DNA from: an uncultured Collinsella sp.
Lineage (GTDB): Bacteria; Actinomycetota; Coriobacteriia; Coriobacteriales; Coriobacteriaceae
Assembly: GCA_900556875.1 (NCBI GenBank)
Contig: USQQ01000007.1
Span: forward strand, 17,008 to 81,007
Direction of reading: 5' to 3'
DNA length: 64,000 bases
In this document: one piece after another, positions 54,098 through 63,191 of the stretch
Layout: every line of letters begins with the position of its first letter
How positions within the stretch are numbered: the stretch's first letter is position 1
Program-made: the position numbers and the translations under genes
The notes under the pieces: generated by a model
What the model was told of the DNA's origin: nothing
The model's database searches: none
Seen by the model: the letters and a program-made list of their open reading frames with translations, nothing else

Positions 54098-55435
54098 TTA
54101 GCGGTCGACCCTGGCCGACCACCCCCAGCAGCCCACCGGCTCGCCGTCGATGAGTACGTTGCCCCCGTCGAAGTCTTGATAACACAGGTCGTTGAATTGG
54201 TGGATCCACACGCCGTGGTTGAACGTCTTCTTGGCCGAGCCGTCGGCCTCGCGATACACGCCGGTCAGGTCCTCGACATGGCTAAAGTAGGTGAGATGCA
54301 CGTTGGCGCCGGCATCGCGCAGGCGCGCGAACAGCGGCAGCACGGTCTGCTGCGGGCACACGAGCTCGTCGCCCTTGGAGTGCGTAAACCACAGCGGCGT
54401 CTTGGCGAGCGCGGCTACGTCCTCGTCCGTGGCGTTGTACCACGGGGCGCAGCAGGGAAGGCCCGCGGCGAAGAAATCGGGGTAGTCGGCGCACAGGCGC
54501 AGGGTCATAAAGCCGCCGTTGGAAAGACCGGCGACCACGATGCGGTCGGTGTCGATGCGGTCGGCATGCTCGGCGACAAACTCATCGATAAGTGCCTTGA
54601 GCACGGGGGAGTAGATGCTCTGGTTGGAGTGACCAAGCTGCTCGACGCCGTTGTCCATCCAAAACGTGGGCGACTGCGGCACGAGCACCCAGGCAAAGCC
54701 GCCAAAGTAGCGCTGGATCTGCGCCTGGCTGATGGCCGTCACGCGGTTGCCGATATAGGCGCGCGTGGCGCCTTCGCCCTGCGTGGCGCCCTTGCCCTCG
54801 CCGGCGCCGTGCAGATACACCACGAGCGGTGCCTTTTGGGGCACGGCCGTGGCCTCGGGCGCAAAGGGGTTGAAGCATGCCGAGTCCTCGGCCTTAAAGC
54901 TGGGCTCAAAGAAGCCGTATTCGAGCGCGATACCGTCGACGGCGGTCTTTTGCGTGTCGTTGCTCCAGCCTTTGAGCGCAGGGCAGATATCGCCACGGCA
55001 GGTGTCGAAGACCAGGCCGCAGGTGGGATCGTCGCCGTCGTTGCCGGGAAGAGCCGCGAGCTGCGTGATGCGCAGCTGGTCATCGAGCATGCGCGAGCCC
55101 ATGACGCCGCCTTCGATGGTCTTGGTCAGGCGCTGCTCGGCGACCTCGAGCGCCACATGGGTGCCCACGGCGAGCTTACGTCCGTTTTCGTCGCACGGAT
55201 ATGCGGCGAGAACGTCGATGTAACCCACGGAGGGCGCGGCATGGTCGGCGCCGCGCTCCTTGCGCATCAGAACTTCGCCCGAGCGTTCGTGACGCTCTAC
55301 ATATATATGGAAGGTGTTCGCGTCGATGTCGTTGGCGCGCACGGTGCAGGGCAGGTCGAGTACGACCTTGCTGATCCAGGGGCCAAAGTCGCCCAAGGTG
55401 GTGACGGTTGCGTAGGTACACAATTTGAGTTCCAT
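54098..55435 (-). CDS. Esterase/prolyl-oligopeptidase-like hydrolase
   Basis: 445 residues from ATG 55435 (GGGAGG about 6 bases upstream; a longer frame upstream is not supported). An N-terminal beta-domain (~1-190) precedes an alpha/beta-hydrolase (~200-445) with VVYLHGAGEG, nucleophile elbow VAGLSNGGFMT, acid in SKGDELVCP, and base His in NHGVWIHQ. The build resembles carbohydrate esterases with an immunoglobulin-like N-domain. No signal peptide. Divergent from the PTS gene at 55926, with GTAAAC-type palindromes between them, suggesting shared control. Confidence 0.8.
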   Translation of the reverse strand: MELKLCTYATVTTLGDFGPWISKVVLDLPCTVRANDIDANTFHIYVERHERSGEVLMRKERGADHAAPSVGYIDVLAAYPCDENGRKLAVGTHVALEVAEQRLTKTIEGGVMGSRMLDDQLRITQLAALPGNDGDDPTCGLVFDTCRGDICPALKGWSNDTQKTAVDGIALEYGFFEPSFKAEDSACFNPFAPEATAVPQKAPLVVYLHGAGEGKGATQGEGATRAYIGNRVTAISQAQIQRYFGGFAWVLVPQSPTFWMDNGVEQLGHSNQSIYSPVLKALIDEFVAEHADRIDTDRIVVAGLSNGGFMTLRLCADYPDFFAAGLPCCAPWYNATDEDVAALAKTPLWFTHSKGDELVCPQQTVLPLFARLRDAGANVHLTYFSHVEDLTGVYREADGSAKKTFNHGVWIHQFNDLCYQDFDGGNVLIDGEPVGCWGWSARVDR

Positions 55436-55484
55436 GAGCTGCCTCCCTTGCGCCGCTAGTGGGAAACAAAAGCGGCAATACAAT

Positions 55485-55498
55485 CTAAACATGTTTAG
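55485..55498. promoter_or_regulatory. Operator-like perfect palindrome
   Basis: CTAAACATGTTTAG, a perfect 14-bp palindrome 50 bases before the minus-strand esterase start. Confidence 0.55.
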
Positions 55499-55567
55499 TT
55501 TAATCCAGAATTGCAGAACAAGCTGATAAACTCGGTAAACGGCAAAATTTAACACGCCATGAACTAC

Positions 55568-55581
55568 TAAACATATGTTTA
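55568..55581. promoter_or_regulatory. Operator-like perfect palindrome
   Basis: TAAACATATGTTTA, the same words as the neighbouring sites. Confidence 0.55.
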
Positions 55582-55802
55582 CTAGCTTCTAGCAGGGCTT
55601 CTGTTGATGAGTTAACAGGTCATAGAGGTGTTTATCAAAATAAAAGCCCACGTAAAGAGCCATTTATCAATAGACAGTCAAAGAGACTATCTCCCGCCAT
55701 TGGAATACGTTCACCCCCGATTTCCTACCGTTCGCCGGACTCTGCACGGTAAAATTGCCACAAATGAGGCGCTCCGTGTAAACTAAAGCCCGTAAACGTT
55801 CA

Positions 55803-55819
55803 GTAAACACTTTGTTTAC
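55803..55819. promoter_or_regulatory. Operator-like inverted repeat before the PTS gene
   Basis: GTAAAC-ACTTT-GTTTAC; a further CGTAAACGTT lies directly upstream (55791). Confidence 0.55.
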
Positions 55820-55834
55820 GACAGCGTATCCAAG

Positions 55835-55902
55835 GGTCCGGCAACCGTAAGGGGTTATAGTCGCCGGGCCAAAGGCGTGCCTAAGCCCAAGGGGGCTGGC
55901 AC
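55835..55902 (+). promoter_or_regulatory. Two-hairpin leader of the PTS gene
   Basis: GGTCCGGC (55835) pairs with GCCGGGCC (55863). GTGCC-AGCCC (55877-55888) pairs with GGGCT-GGCAC (55893-55902). The second ends 12 bases before the ribosome site. No known riboswitch class recognised. Confidence 0.35.
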
Positions 55903-55925
55903 ACGAAGATATGGGGAGGGGTCCC

Positions 55926-57353
55926 ATGGCAGTAGATAACAAGCAGATTGCCACCGATGTCCTCGAGCTCGTGGGCGGCGCGGAGAATGTTTCCGTTGCC
56001 ACCAACTGCATGACGCGCCTGCGTCTGACGCTCAAGGATAACAACAAGGTCGACGTGGAGAAGATCAAGAAGGTCAAGGGTGTTCTGGGTTGCCAGTTCG
56101 CCGGCGCCCAGCTCCAGGTCATCATCGGCCAGAACGTGCCCAAGGTGCTCGCCGAGTTCGTCGCCATCTCCGGCGTCAAACAGGGCGAGGCGGTCAACGA
56201 GAACCTCGACGCTCCCAAGGAGAAGTTCGAGCTCAAGAACCTGCCTAACATCATCCTCGACTATCTGTCGGGCTCCATGACCCAGCTCATCCCGCTGCTC
56301 ATGGCCGGTGGTCTGTTCCGTACCATCGCGGCCGTCCTCGGCCCCACCATGCTCGGTGTGCTCTCGGCCGACGACCCGACCTATACGTTCCTCTACACCA
56401 CGCTGTACGAGGCCACGTTCACCTTTATCCCCATCTACCTGGGTTATGCCGCCGCTAAGAAGCTCGGCGCCAGCCCGGTGCTCGGCATGCTGCTCGGTGG
56501 CGCCCTCATGGCTCCTTCCGTGGTGAGCGTCGCCACCCAGGAGGGCGGCGGAATCATCTCCGTCTACGGCATCCAGATCGCCGCTGCCAACTACCAGCAG
56601 TCCGTCCTGCCGATCATCCTTTCGGTGCCCGTCCTGTACTTCATCGAGAAGTTCTTTAAGAAGGTTATGCCCGACGTGCTGTCCACGGTCTTCACGCCGT
56701 TCTGCACCATGATCGTCACGATCCCCATTGCCTTCATCGTCCTCGCTCCGATCGGCAACGAGATCGGTACGCTGATCGCCAACGCCCTCTTCGGCCTTGC
56801 TGACCTTGGCGGCATCGGCATCCTGATCGTCATGGCCATCCTCGGCGCCTTCTGGCAGCTCTTCGTGGTCTGCGGCATGCACATGCCCGTCATCCTGCTC
56901 GCCCAGGTTCAGATCATCGCTGCCGGTTACGATCCCTTCGTCTTCGTTTCCACCAACTGCGCTATGGCCGCTGTCTGGGGCTGCGCCTTCGGTGCCTTCC
57001 TCAAGATGAAGAACCCCGACGAGAAGTCTCTCGCCATCGGTTACGTCATCTCCGCCATCGCCGGCGGCGTCACCGAGCCCGCGCTCTTCGGCATCCTCAT
57101 GCGCTTCCGTCGCACCATGTTTGGCATGTTCATCGGCGGTGCTATCGGCGCTGTGTTCTCCGGCCTCATGGGTGTTACCTACTACCTCGCAGGCGGTGCC
57201 TCCAACTTCCTGGTCTTCACCAACTACCTGCAGGGTGGCCAGATGAACACCGTCTGGGCTATCGTTGGTATGGCAATCTCCTTTGTCATCGCCGCTGCCG
57301 TCGTCTTTGCCTGCGGCTTCTCCAAGGAGGAACTCGCCGAGATGGAGGCCTAA
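55926..57353 (+). CDS. PTS sugar transporter EIIBC (beta-glucoside family)
   Basis: 475 residues; GGGGAGGGG lies 4-5 bases before ATG 55926. EIIB (~1-85) has the phospho-Cys in TNCMTRLRLTLKD. EIIC (~105-470) has PLLMAGGLFRTIAAVLGP, YTFLYTTLYEATFTFIPI and GGVTEPALFGILMRF. No EIIA domain. GC-rich and native-looking, unlike the PTS gene at 47023. Likely cargo is an aryl or plant beta-glucoside, given the glycosidase genes on both sides. Confidence 0.9.
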   Translation: MAVDNKQIATDVLELVGGAENVSVATNCMTRLRLTLKDNNKVDVEKIKKVKGVLGCQFAGAQLQVIIGQNVPKVLAEFVAISGVKQGEAVNENLDAPKEKFELKNLPNIILDYLSGSMTQLIPLLMAGGLFRTIAAVLGPTMLGVLSADDPTYTFLYTTLYEATFTFIPIYLGYAAAKKLGASPVLGMLLGGALMAPSVVSVATQEGGGIISVYGIQIAAANYQQSVLPIILSVPVLYFIEKFFKKVMPDVLSTVFTPFCTMIVTIPIAFIVLAPIGNEIGTLIANALFGLADLGGIGILIVMAILGAFWQLFVVCGMHMPVILLAQVQIIAAGYDPFVFVSTNCAMAAVWGCAFGAFLKMKNPDEKSLAIGYVISAIAGGVTEPALFGILMRFRRTMFGMFIGGAIGAVFSGLMGVTYYLAGGASNFLVFTNYLQGGQMNTVWAIVGMAISFVIAAAVVFACGFSKEELAEMEA

Positions 57354-57393
57354 GGCCAAACCATTCGGTTGCATATGACCTCACCTACACGAC

Positions 57394-57430
57394 AGGGCCC
57401 CGTCAGGCGCAAGCCCGGCGGGGCCCTTCT
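57394..57430 (+). terminator. Terminator after the PTS gene
   Basis: Stem AGGGCCCCG/CGGGGCCCT followed by TCTT. Confidence 0.75.
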
Positions 57431-57563
57431 TGCAAGGTAGACTGATGGGGGGCGGGTGAGATTCGCCCGCGAGGGTTTGCCAAGCGGCGGGGGCTTTCGC
57501 GCGGGGTTACCGCGAAAGTTTCCGGCGGTTCGCAAATCCTTTATCGAACGAAAGGACATGCAG

Positions 57564-58877
57564 ATGAGTTTGGGAACGCTGACCGTCAACGGTCGCCAGG
57601 ATGGCTTTTTGTGCGAGGGCAAACCGTTCTTTTGGTTTGCCGATACGTGCTGGAGCGCGTTTACGAGCATTGCCGAGGCCGATTGGGACTACTATCTGAC
57701 CCGTCGCGCCGAGCAGGGCATGAACGTGCTGCAGATCAACACGCTGCCGCAGTGGGATCGCTGCTGCCCCGATCTGGGCATTTGGCCCTATGCCAGCGAG
57801 GATGGCGTGCATTTTGATTGGTCCCGACCCAACCAAGCGTACTGGGATCGTGCCGCCGCCATGTGTCGCGCTGCCGTCGAGCACGGCATTCGTCCGGCAC
57901 TCGTGCTTATGTGGTGCAACTACGTGCCCGGTACCTGGGGCGCCAAGATTGCCGAGCATTGCGGTGCCGAGGTTATGCCGCGCGAGGAGGTCCGTGCCCA
58001 CGTTGCCCGCGTCGTCGAGAACCTGGGTGAGTTCGACCCCGTTTACGTGGTGACGGGCGATACCGACTTTACCAGCGACGAGGCGATCGCCTATTACGAG
58101 GATGCCCTCGACGAAGTCGTCAATCGCGCGCCCGAGGCGTTGCGCACCATGCATATCAACCGCGGCAACCGCACCATCCCGGCACGGTACCTGGACCGCT
58201 TGGACTTCTACATGTTCCAGCCCGGCCACAACTACGAGGGCCAGCCCGAGGCTTGGCACTTGCCGCAGGACTTTATCGCCAACTATCCCAAAAAGCCGAT
58301 GGTCAACTCTGAGCCTTGTTACGAGCAGATGGGTGCGTCGCGCAATGTGTACTGGCGCTTCACCGCGCAGGACTGCCGCGCGAGTGTGTGGTCGTCGATC
58401 CTTGCCGGCGCCAGCGCGGGTGTGACCTATGGCGCGCACGGTGTTTGGAACTGGCAGACTAGCAAGAGCCAGGGCTCGGTGCTGGGCGAGGGCTTCGATA
58501 TGCCGTTCCGCTGGCAGGAGTGTCTGCAGTTTGCGGGCGTTTGGGACTTTGGCGCGATCGAGCATGTGCTTGCCGGCCTGGGTGCTACGGCTGGCGACGA
58601 CGCACTTGCCGTGGTTCCGGCGCAGGAGCTCCTCGATGACGCGCGCGAGGCCATTCGTGTGGCGCGCGTTGGCGATCGCGTCGTCACGTACCTGCCGCGC
58701 ACCACGGCGCTCAAGTTTAAGCTCGACGGCGCGCGTGGCTGGACGGCGACGGTTCTCGACATGGAAGACAAGCGCGTCGCCAAGCTGCCCGTTCGCGACA
58801 ACGGTGACGGCACCGTGCGCGTGGCTCAGCATCCCTTTGAGCACGACGCCCTGGTGATCCTGACCCCTGGGCGCTAA
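57564..58877 (+). CDS. DUF4038 (apiosidase-like) glycoside hydrolase
   Basis: 437 residues from ATG 57564, chosen over 57558 because GAAAGGA then has 7-base spacing. A (beta/alpha)8 barrel of the apiosidase-like DUF4038 type covers ~1-350: FFWFADTCWSAF near the N-terminus, RAEQGMNVLQINTLPQW, VVTGDTDF, and MVNSEPCYEQMG with a Glu in nucleophile position. A small beta-domain (~360-437) ends it. No signal peptide, so it would act on an imported glycoside. It follows the PTS gene by ~210 bases and may release apiose for the operon at 40436. Confidence 0.78.
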   Translation: MSLGTLTVNGRQDGFLCEGKPFFWFADTCWSAFTSIAEADWDYYLTRRAEQGMNVLQINTLPQWDRCCPDLGIWPYASEDGVHFDWSRPNQAYWDRAAAMCRAAVEHGIRPALVLMWCNYVPGTWGAKIAEHCGAEVMPREEVRAHVARVVENLGEFDPVYVVTGDTDFTSDEAIAYYEDALDEVVNRAPEALRTMHINRGNRTIPARYLDRLDFYMFQPGHNYEGQPEAWHLPQDFIANYPKKPMVNSEPCYEQMGASRNVYWRFTAQDCRASVWSSILAGASAGVTYGAHGVWNWQTSKSQGSVLGEGFDMPFRWQECLQFAGVWDFGAIEHVLAGLGATAGDDALAVVPAQELLDDAREAIRVARVGDRVVTYLPRTTALKFKLDGARGWTATVLDMEDKRVAKLPVRDNGDGTVRVAQHPFEHDALVILTPGR

Positions 58878-58921
58878 CGGCTCTTCTCCAACATTTACAA
58901 CCCAGTCCCTTTCATAAGGCT

Positions 58922-59014
58922 GCGACGGAATGGTTCCTGCATGACGGCTTTAAGCTGTCAAGGGGAGCCATTCCGCCGCACTCATTGGGGACGTACTTAA
59001 ATGAGTGGTTTAAC
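58922..59014. repeat. Hairpin element plus REP-like word
   Basis: GCGACGGAATGGTTCC (58922) pairs with GGAGCCATTCCGCCGC (58964-58979) with wobble pairs; the interior TGACGGCTTTAAGCTGTCA also folds. ACTCATTGGGGACGTACTTAAATGAGT follows in part, the REP family of 18284 and 52114. Confidence 0.65.
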
Positions 59015-59066
59015 TTGAGACGGGACTTTTTGACCGCCTGATGGGTCGCGCGCCACAATTCGGGCG

Positions 59067-61835
59067 CTACAGTAGCTCGCCGTGGCGGGCAATGTGGCGG
59101 CGCTTTGCCAGCTGGGTGAGCGCGATGTAGGCGGCGACGATGCCGATGAGCAGCGCGAAAAAGCTCGTGGGCAGCGTCGTAAGGCCGAGCGTATCGGCGA
59201 TGGGGCTTGCCGGCAGCCAGGTGACGAGCGCCAGGCCCAGCACGGTGAGAACGCACAGCGCGGGCGCGGCGTGGTCGCGCGGGCTCGGCAGGCGCGGGGA
59301 GCGCAGCATGTGGATCACGAGCGTCTGCGACCACATGGACTCGACAAACCAACCGCTCTGGAAGAGCGCCGTAAAGGCCGCCATGCCTGCGACGTCGCCT
59401 ATAGCGGCAAGCTCTGCCCAGCTTGCGCCCACGGCGGCGGGGCACACCACAAAGAAGAGCGCGGCGAAAGTCGCGATATCAAACAGTGAGCTCACGGGGC
59501 CCAGCTCGAGCATAAAGCCCTTGATGGACGCGGCGTCCCAAGCACGCGGACGGGCAGTCCAGGCGTCGTCGACGGTGTCCCACGGCAGCGCGATGCACAC
59601 GATCTCGTAGACCAGCGACAGCAGCACCAGCTGCAGAGCGCTCATGGGCAAGAACGGCAAGAACAGGCTCGCGACGGTCACGGACAGCACGTTGCCAAAG
59701 TTGGAGCTCACCGTGGTCTTGAGGTACTTGAGCAGGTTGCCGTAGGTGCGGCGGCCTTCGATGATGCCGCGCTCGAGCACGCCCAGGTCCTTCTGGAGCA
59801 AGATGATATCGGCGGATTCCTTGGCGATGTCGACGGCGGAGTCGACCGAGATGCCGCAGTCGCTCGCGCGCATGGCGGCGGCGTCGTTGATGCCGTCGCC
59901 CATAAAGCCCACGGTGTGGCCGAGCAGCTCGCGCATGACGCGCACAAGGCGCGCCTTCTGCAGCGGCGAGAGTTTGGCAAAGAGATGAGTTTTCTCGGCG
60001 CGCTCGGCAAGCTCGGCGTCATCGAGCGCATCGATCTCGGAGCCCAGCAAGACGTTGCTTGCGTCGATACCGATTTGCTCGCAGACGGTGGCGGCCACGC
60101 GGTCGTTGTCGCCGGTCAGGACCTTGACCGCTACACCCTTGGCCTCGAGGGTGGCGACGGCGCCCGCGGCACTTGCTTTAGGCGGATCGAGGAAGGCCAA
60201 AAAGCCCATCAGCACCATGTCGCACTCGTCGGCAATGCCAAATTCGCCCACGCAGCGCGGATCGGTCTTCTGCGCCACGGCAATCACGCGCAGGCCCTCG
60301 GCGTTAAGTTCGGCGACCTGCTTGCGAATCTGGGCGAGCTTATCTTCGGTGAGTGGCTGGGCGGCACCATCGACCTCGACAAAGGAGCAGATCTCGAGCA
60401 TTTCCTCGGCAGCTCCCTTGGTAACCATCTGGGTTTTGCCCTGGGCGTCGGCGACAACTACGCTCAGGCGACGGCGCGAGAAATCGAAGGGCACTTCGTC
60501 GACCTTGATATAGCGGTCGCGCAGGCTCTGGCCCAGCATAGAATCGGGCACGACGGTCGAGGGCGTCACATCGGCACGGTCGATGACGGCCAGGTCGATA
60601 AGGTTTTTGAGGCCGGTCTGGAAGAAGCTGTTCAAAAACGCATGGCGCAGCACGCGCGCATCCTCGTTGCCGTCGGTGTTGAGGTAGCGCTCGAGCACGA
60701 TGCGGTCTTCGGTGAGGGTGCCGGTCTTGTCGCAGCACAGGACGTCCATCGCGCCGAGGTTTTGGATCGCCGGCAGCTCCTTGACGATAACCTGGCGGCG
60801 GGCGAGGTCCTTGGCGCCCTGCGACAGGCTCGTGGTCACGATGACGGGAAGCATCTGCGGCGTGATGCCCACGGCCACGCTCGTGGCGAACAACAGCGCA
60901 TCGATGACGTTGCCTTTGGTGGCGGCGTTGATGGCAAAGACCGCCGGCGCCATAACGAGCATGAGGCGCACGAGCAGCATGGAGACGCTCGAGACGCCGC
61001 GGTCAAACGCGCTCTTCTCGCCGCGCCCGTTGAGCATCTTGGCGATGCCGCCCAGGTAGGTGTCCGAGCCGGTGGCAACGACAAGCGCCATGGCGGTGCC
61101 GTTTTGCACGGAGGTGCCGGTAAAGACGATGTTCTTGCAGGCAGAGAGTGGTAGCGCGGAGCCGTCGGCACCCTCGACGACGGTGATGGCAGCGGTCTTC
61201 TCGACGGCCTCGCTCTCGCCGGTGAGTGCGGACTCGATCACAAACAGGTCGCGCGCGGTGATGATGCGGGCATCTGCCGGCACCATGTCGCCGGCAGAGA
61301 GGCGGATTACATCGCCGGGGACGAGCTCGTCGAAGGGGATCTCGACGCGCTCGCCGTCGCGCAGGGCACAGCAGGTGTTGGAGACCAGGTCCTTAAGGGC
61401 CTCGGCCGCATTGCCGCTGCGGGCTTCCTGGATAAACTTCATGCCGCCCGATACCAGCAGCATGATGCCGATGACGATGACCGTGGAGGGGTCACGCTGC
61501 AGCTCGGGCACGGCGAGCACGTCGATGTAGAGCGAGACCAGTGCGAGGGCGGCGAGGATGCCAGCGAAGGGATCGACGAACGCGTCGGCGATGCGGCGGG
61601 CGAGCGTCTTGGTCGGCGCTTCGATGGTGTTGGGGCCGACGGCGCTCAGGCGCTCGGCGGCGTGCTCGGCGGTGAGGCCGTCGGCTGTGGCGTCGAGCAG
61701 CACGAGGGCATCCTCGGCGCTATGGGTGGCGGCGAATATGGTGTTCTTGGACATGCCGGTATGAGCGGCGGGGCGCGCCGTGCGGCGGCGCTTGGAGATG
61801 GCTTCGAGTACCGTGGCGGTTTTGAGCATCAGCAT
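59067..61835 (-). CDS. mgtA: Mg2+-importing P-type ATPase (MgtA/MgtB, type IIIB)
   Basis: 922 residues; AAGGAGG lies 6 bases before ATG 61835. P-type features: actuator TGES (ALTGESEAVEK), the fourth-helix motif SVAVGITPQMLPVIVTTSL that marks Mg2+ ATPases, phosphorylation DKTGTLTED near residue 370, TGD-type nucleotide hinge VLTGDND, and MGDGINDAAAMRASDCGI. About ten helices, with four in the last ~200 residues. It imports Mg2+ under limitation. The ~210-base leader contains a short ORF and a terminator-like fold. Confidence 0.93.
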   Translation of the reverse strand: MLMLKTATVLEAISKRRRTARPAAHTGMSKNTIFAATHSAEDALVLLDATADGLTAEHAAERLSAVGPNTIEAPTKTLARRIADAFVDPFAGILAALALVSLYIDVLAVPELQRDPSTVIVIGIMLLVSGGMKFIQEARSGNAAEALKDLVSNTCCALRDGERVEIPFDELVPGDVIRLSAGDMVPADARIITARDLFVIESALTGESEAVEKTAAITVVEGADGSALPLSACKNIVFTGTSVQNGTAMALVVATGSDTYLGGIAKMLNGRGEKSAFDRGVSSVSMLLVRLMLVMAPAVFAINAATKGNVIDALLFATSVAVGITPQMLPVIVTTSLSQGAKDLARRQVIVKELPAIQNLGAMDVLCCDKTGTLTEDRIVLERYLNTDGNEDARVLRHAFLNSFFQTGLKNLIDLAVIDRADVTPSTVVPDSMLGQSLRDRYIKVDEVPFDFSRRRLSVVVADAQGKTQMVTKGAAEEMLEICSFVEVDGAAQPLTEDKLAQIRKQVAELNAEGLRVIAVAQKTDPRCVGEFGIADECDMVLMGFLAFLDPPKASAAGAVATLEAKGVAVKVLTGDNDRVAATVCEQIGIDASNVLLGSEIDALDDAELAERAEKTHLFAKLSPLQKARLVRVMRELLGHTVGFMGDGINDAAAMRASDCGISVDSAVDIAKESADIILLQKDLGVLERGIIEGRRTYGNLLKYLKTTVSSNFGNVLSVTVASLFLPFLPMSALQLVLLSLVYEIVCIALPWDTVDDAWTARPRAWDAASIKGFMLELGPVSSLFDIATFAALFFVVCPAAVGASWAELAAIGDVAGMAAFTALFQSGWFVESMWSQTLVIHMLRSPRLPSPRDHAAPALCVLTVLGLALVTWLPASPIADTLGLTTLPTSFFALLIGIVAAYIALTQLAKRRHIARHGELL

Positions 61836-61884
61836 AGGGTCCTCCTTGTTGAAGGGAGTTAGCGTACGTGTCGTATGTGCTTCA

Positions 61885-62026
61885 AAAAACCTAGATGTCG
61901 CTCACGTCATGCTTTCGAACCACCACGAAGGGACAGGCACCTTTGTGGTGGTTTTGACGATCGGCTGTTGGCGCTTATGCGCGTGCGGAATCCTCGCGGC
62001 GTGCCGAGGGCGACATGCAGGTTTTT
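61885..62026 (-). promoter_or_regulatory. Candidate attenuator in the mgtA leader
   Basis: On the mRNA strand AAAAACCTGCATGTCGC (from 62026) can pair, 15 of 17 positions, with GCGACATCTAGGTTTTT (ending 61885), after which one more U follows. The first arm lies inside the small leader ORF. A REP-type hairpin (61918-61953) forms the interior. Confidence 0.5.
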
Positions 62027-62046
62027 CGACTATGACTGCCTTCCAT
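61975..62046 (-). CDS. Candidate mgtA leader peptide (23 residues)
   Basis: ATG 62046 follows a perfect AAGGAGGTG Shine-Dalgarno with 6-base spacing, the strongest ribosome site in the window. It encodes MEGSHSRKTCMSPSARREDS plus ARA, then TAA. It ends 139 bases before mgtA on the same strand. Codons 7-12 (RKTCMS) overlap the 5' arm of the terminator-like fold. Salmonella mgtL is a precedent for a leader peptide controlling mgtA, but no sequence similarity is claimed. Could be fortuitous. Confidence 0.5.
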   Translation of the reverse strand: MEGSHSRKTCMSPSARREDSARA

Positions 62047-62270
62047 GGCACACCTCCTTAAGGCCGGGCGCGGCGCGCTTTGGGTATCTCGTACCCGTTA
62101 CAATCCGCCCGTATTCTTGATGAGGGGGTTTGCCGTGTCAACCCCAATGTTTGGAAAACCATTGCCCCTGACAAAGCCTTTACAGAATGCTGAGGCTCCA
62201 AAGCGCGCCCGCAACGCGCCCTGCCTGCGCTAAACTGGAAGGCACGTACGCGATTACGAGAGGAGCCCGC

Positions 62271-62951
62271 ATGGAGGCTTACAAGCAAGAGTTCATCAAG
62301 TTCATGGTCGAGTCCGACGTCCTTAAGTTCGGCAGCTTTACGCTCAAGAGCGGCCGTCAGTCCCCGTTCTTTATGAACGCCGGCGCCTACGTGACGGGCT
62401 ATCAGCTCAAGAAGCTGGGCGAGTATTACGCCCAGGCCATCCACGATAACTTTGGCGACGACTTTGACGTGCTGTTTGGACCGGCCTACAAGGGTATTCC
62501 GCTGGCCGTCGTGACCGCAATTGCCTACCACGAGCTGTACGGCAAGGAGGTCAAGTACTGCTGCGATCGCAAGGAGGCCAAGGACCACGGCGCCGACAAG
62601 GGCAACCTGCTGGGCTACGAGCCCCAGGACGGCGACCGCGTGGTCATGGTCGAGGACGTCACCACCAGCGGTAAGTCCATCGACGAGACCTATCCCAAGG
62701 TCAAGGCTGCTGCCGATGTCGAGATCAAGGGCCTCATCGTGTCCCTCAACCGCATGGAGGTCGGCAAGGGTGGCGTGACCACCGCGCAGAAGGAGATCGA
62801 GGCCAAGTACGGTTTCCCCGTCGCGAGCATCGTCTCCATGGCCGAGGTCGTCGAGACCCTCTACAACCACGAGATCGACGGCAAAGTCGTCATCGACGAC
62901 GAGCTCAAGACCGCTATCGACGCCTACTACGAGCAGTACGGAGCTCGTTAG
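62271..62951 (+). CDS. pyrE: Orotate phosphoribosyltransferase
   Basis: 226 residues from ATG 62271 (AGAGGAGC upstream; the longer upstream reading is not supported). Conserved OPRT segments: FGSFTLKSGRQSPFFMNAG, GPAYKGIPLAVVTA and the PRPP loop VVMVEDVTTSGKSI. It makes OMP from orotate and PRPP in pyrimidine synthesis. It stands alone and is divergent from mgtA. The ~220 bases upstream show a perfect GGGTA-TCTCG-TACCC hairpin (62086) and no other clear signal. Confidence 0.93.
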   Translation: MEAYKQEFIKFMVESDVLKFGSFTLKSGRQSPFFMNAGAYVTGYQLKKLGEYYAQAIHDNFGDDFDVLFGPAYKGIPLAVVTAIAYHELYGKEVKYCCDRKEAKDHGADKGNLLGYEPQDGDRVVMVEDVTTSGKSIDETYPKVKAAADVEIKGLIVSLNRMEVGKGGVTTAQKEIEAKYGFPVASIVSMAEVVETLYNHEIDGKVVIDDELKTAIDAYYEQYGAR

Positions 62952-62979
62952 TTACGGCGTTTTACCAAACGCCGTAACT
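62950..62979 (+). terminator. Hairpin overlapping the pyrE stop
   Basis: Perfect 13-bp stem AGTTACGGCGTTT/AAACGCCGTAACT starting at the stop codon. No T run. Confidence 0.65.
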
Positions 62980-63026
62980 GCTCGACGCTGCAAACCCGTC
63001 AGGGCGGCAATCTGCCTTTCAACTTC

Positions 63027-63056
63027 GGCGGCATTGACCAGAAGGTCAATGCCGCC
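63027..63056. terminator. Hairpin in the pyrE-IS110 gap
   Basis: Perfect 13-bp stem GGCGGCATTGACC/GGTCAATGCCGCC, loop AGAA, followed by TCGTTT. Confidence 0.6.
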
Positions 63057-63191
63057 TCGTTTCAAGGCACCTTGCTCGCTCTGGCGGGTTTTCGCTGTCG
63101 CTACCAAAACATCGGCACTCCCGTTGCTGGCGATGCGGCACTTGGGGACGTTCCTTTTAATATGAGCAGGACATTGTCAAGAGGCAAAATC

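Noticed and set aside
53801..55459. 552-codon plus-strand open frame
   Set aside because: Runs antisense to the esterase gene and its downstream hairpin; composition is that of a shadow frame, whereas the minus strand encodes a clear alpha/beta-hydrolase.
61885..62060. M-box riboswitch in front of mgtA
   Set aside because: Neither the GGUGAGGCUCC-like opening nor the CUAAAGCUC..CACG-like end is present on the minus strand.
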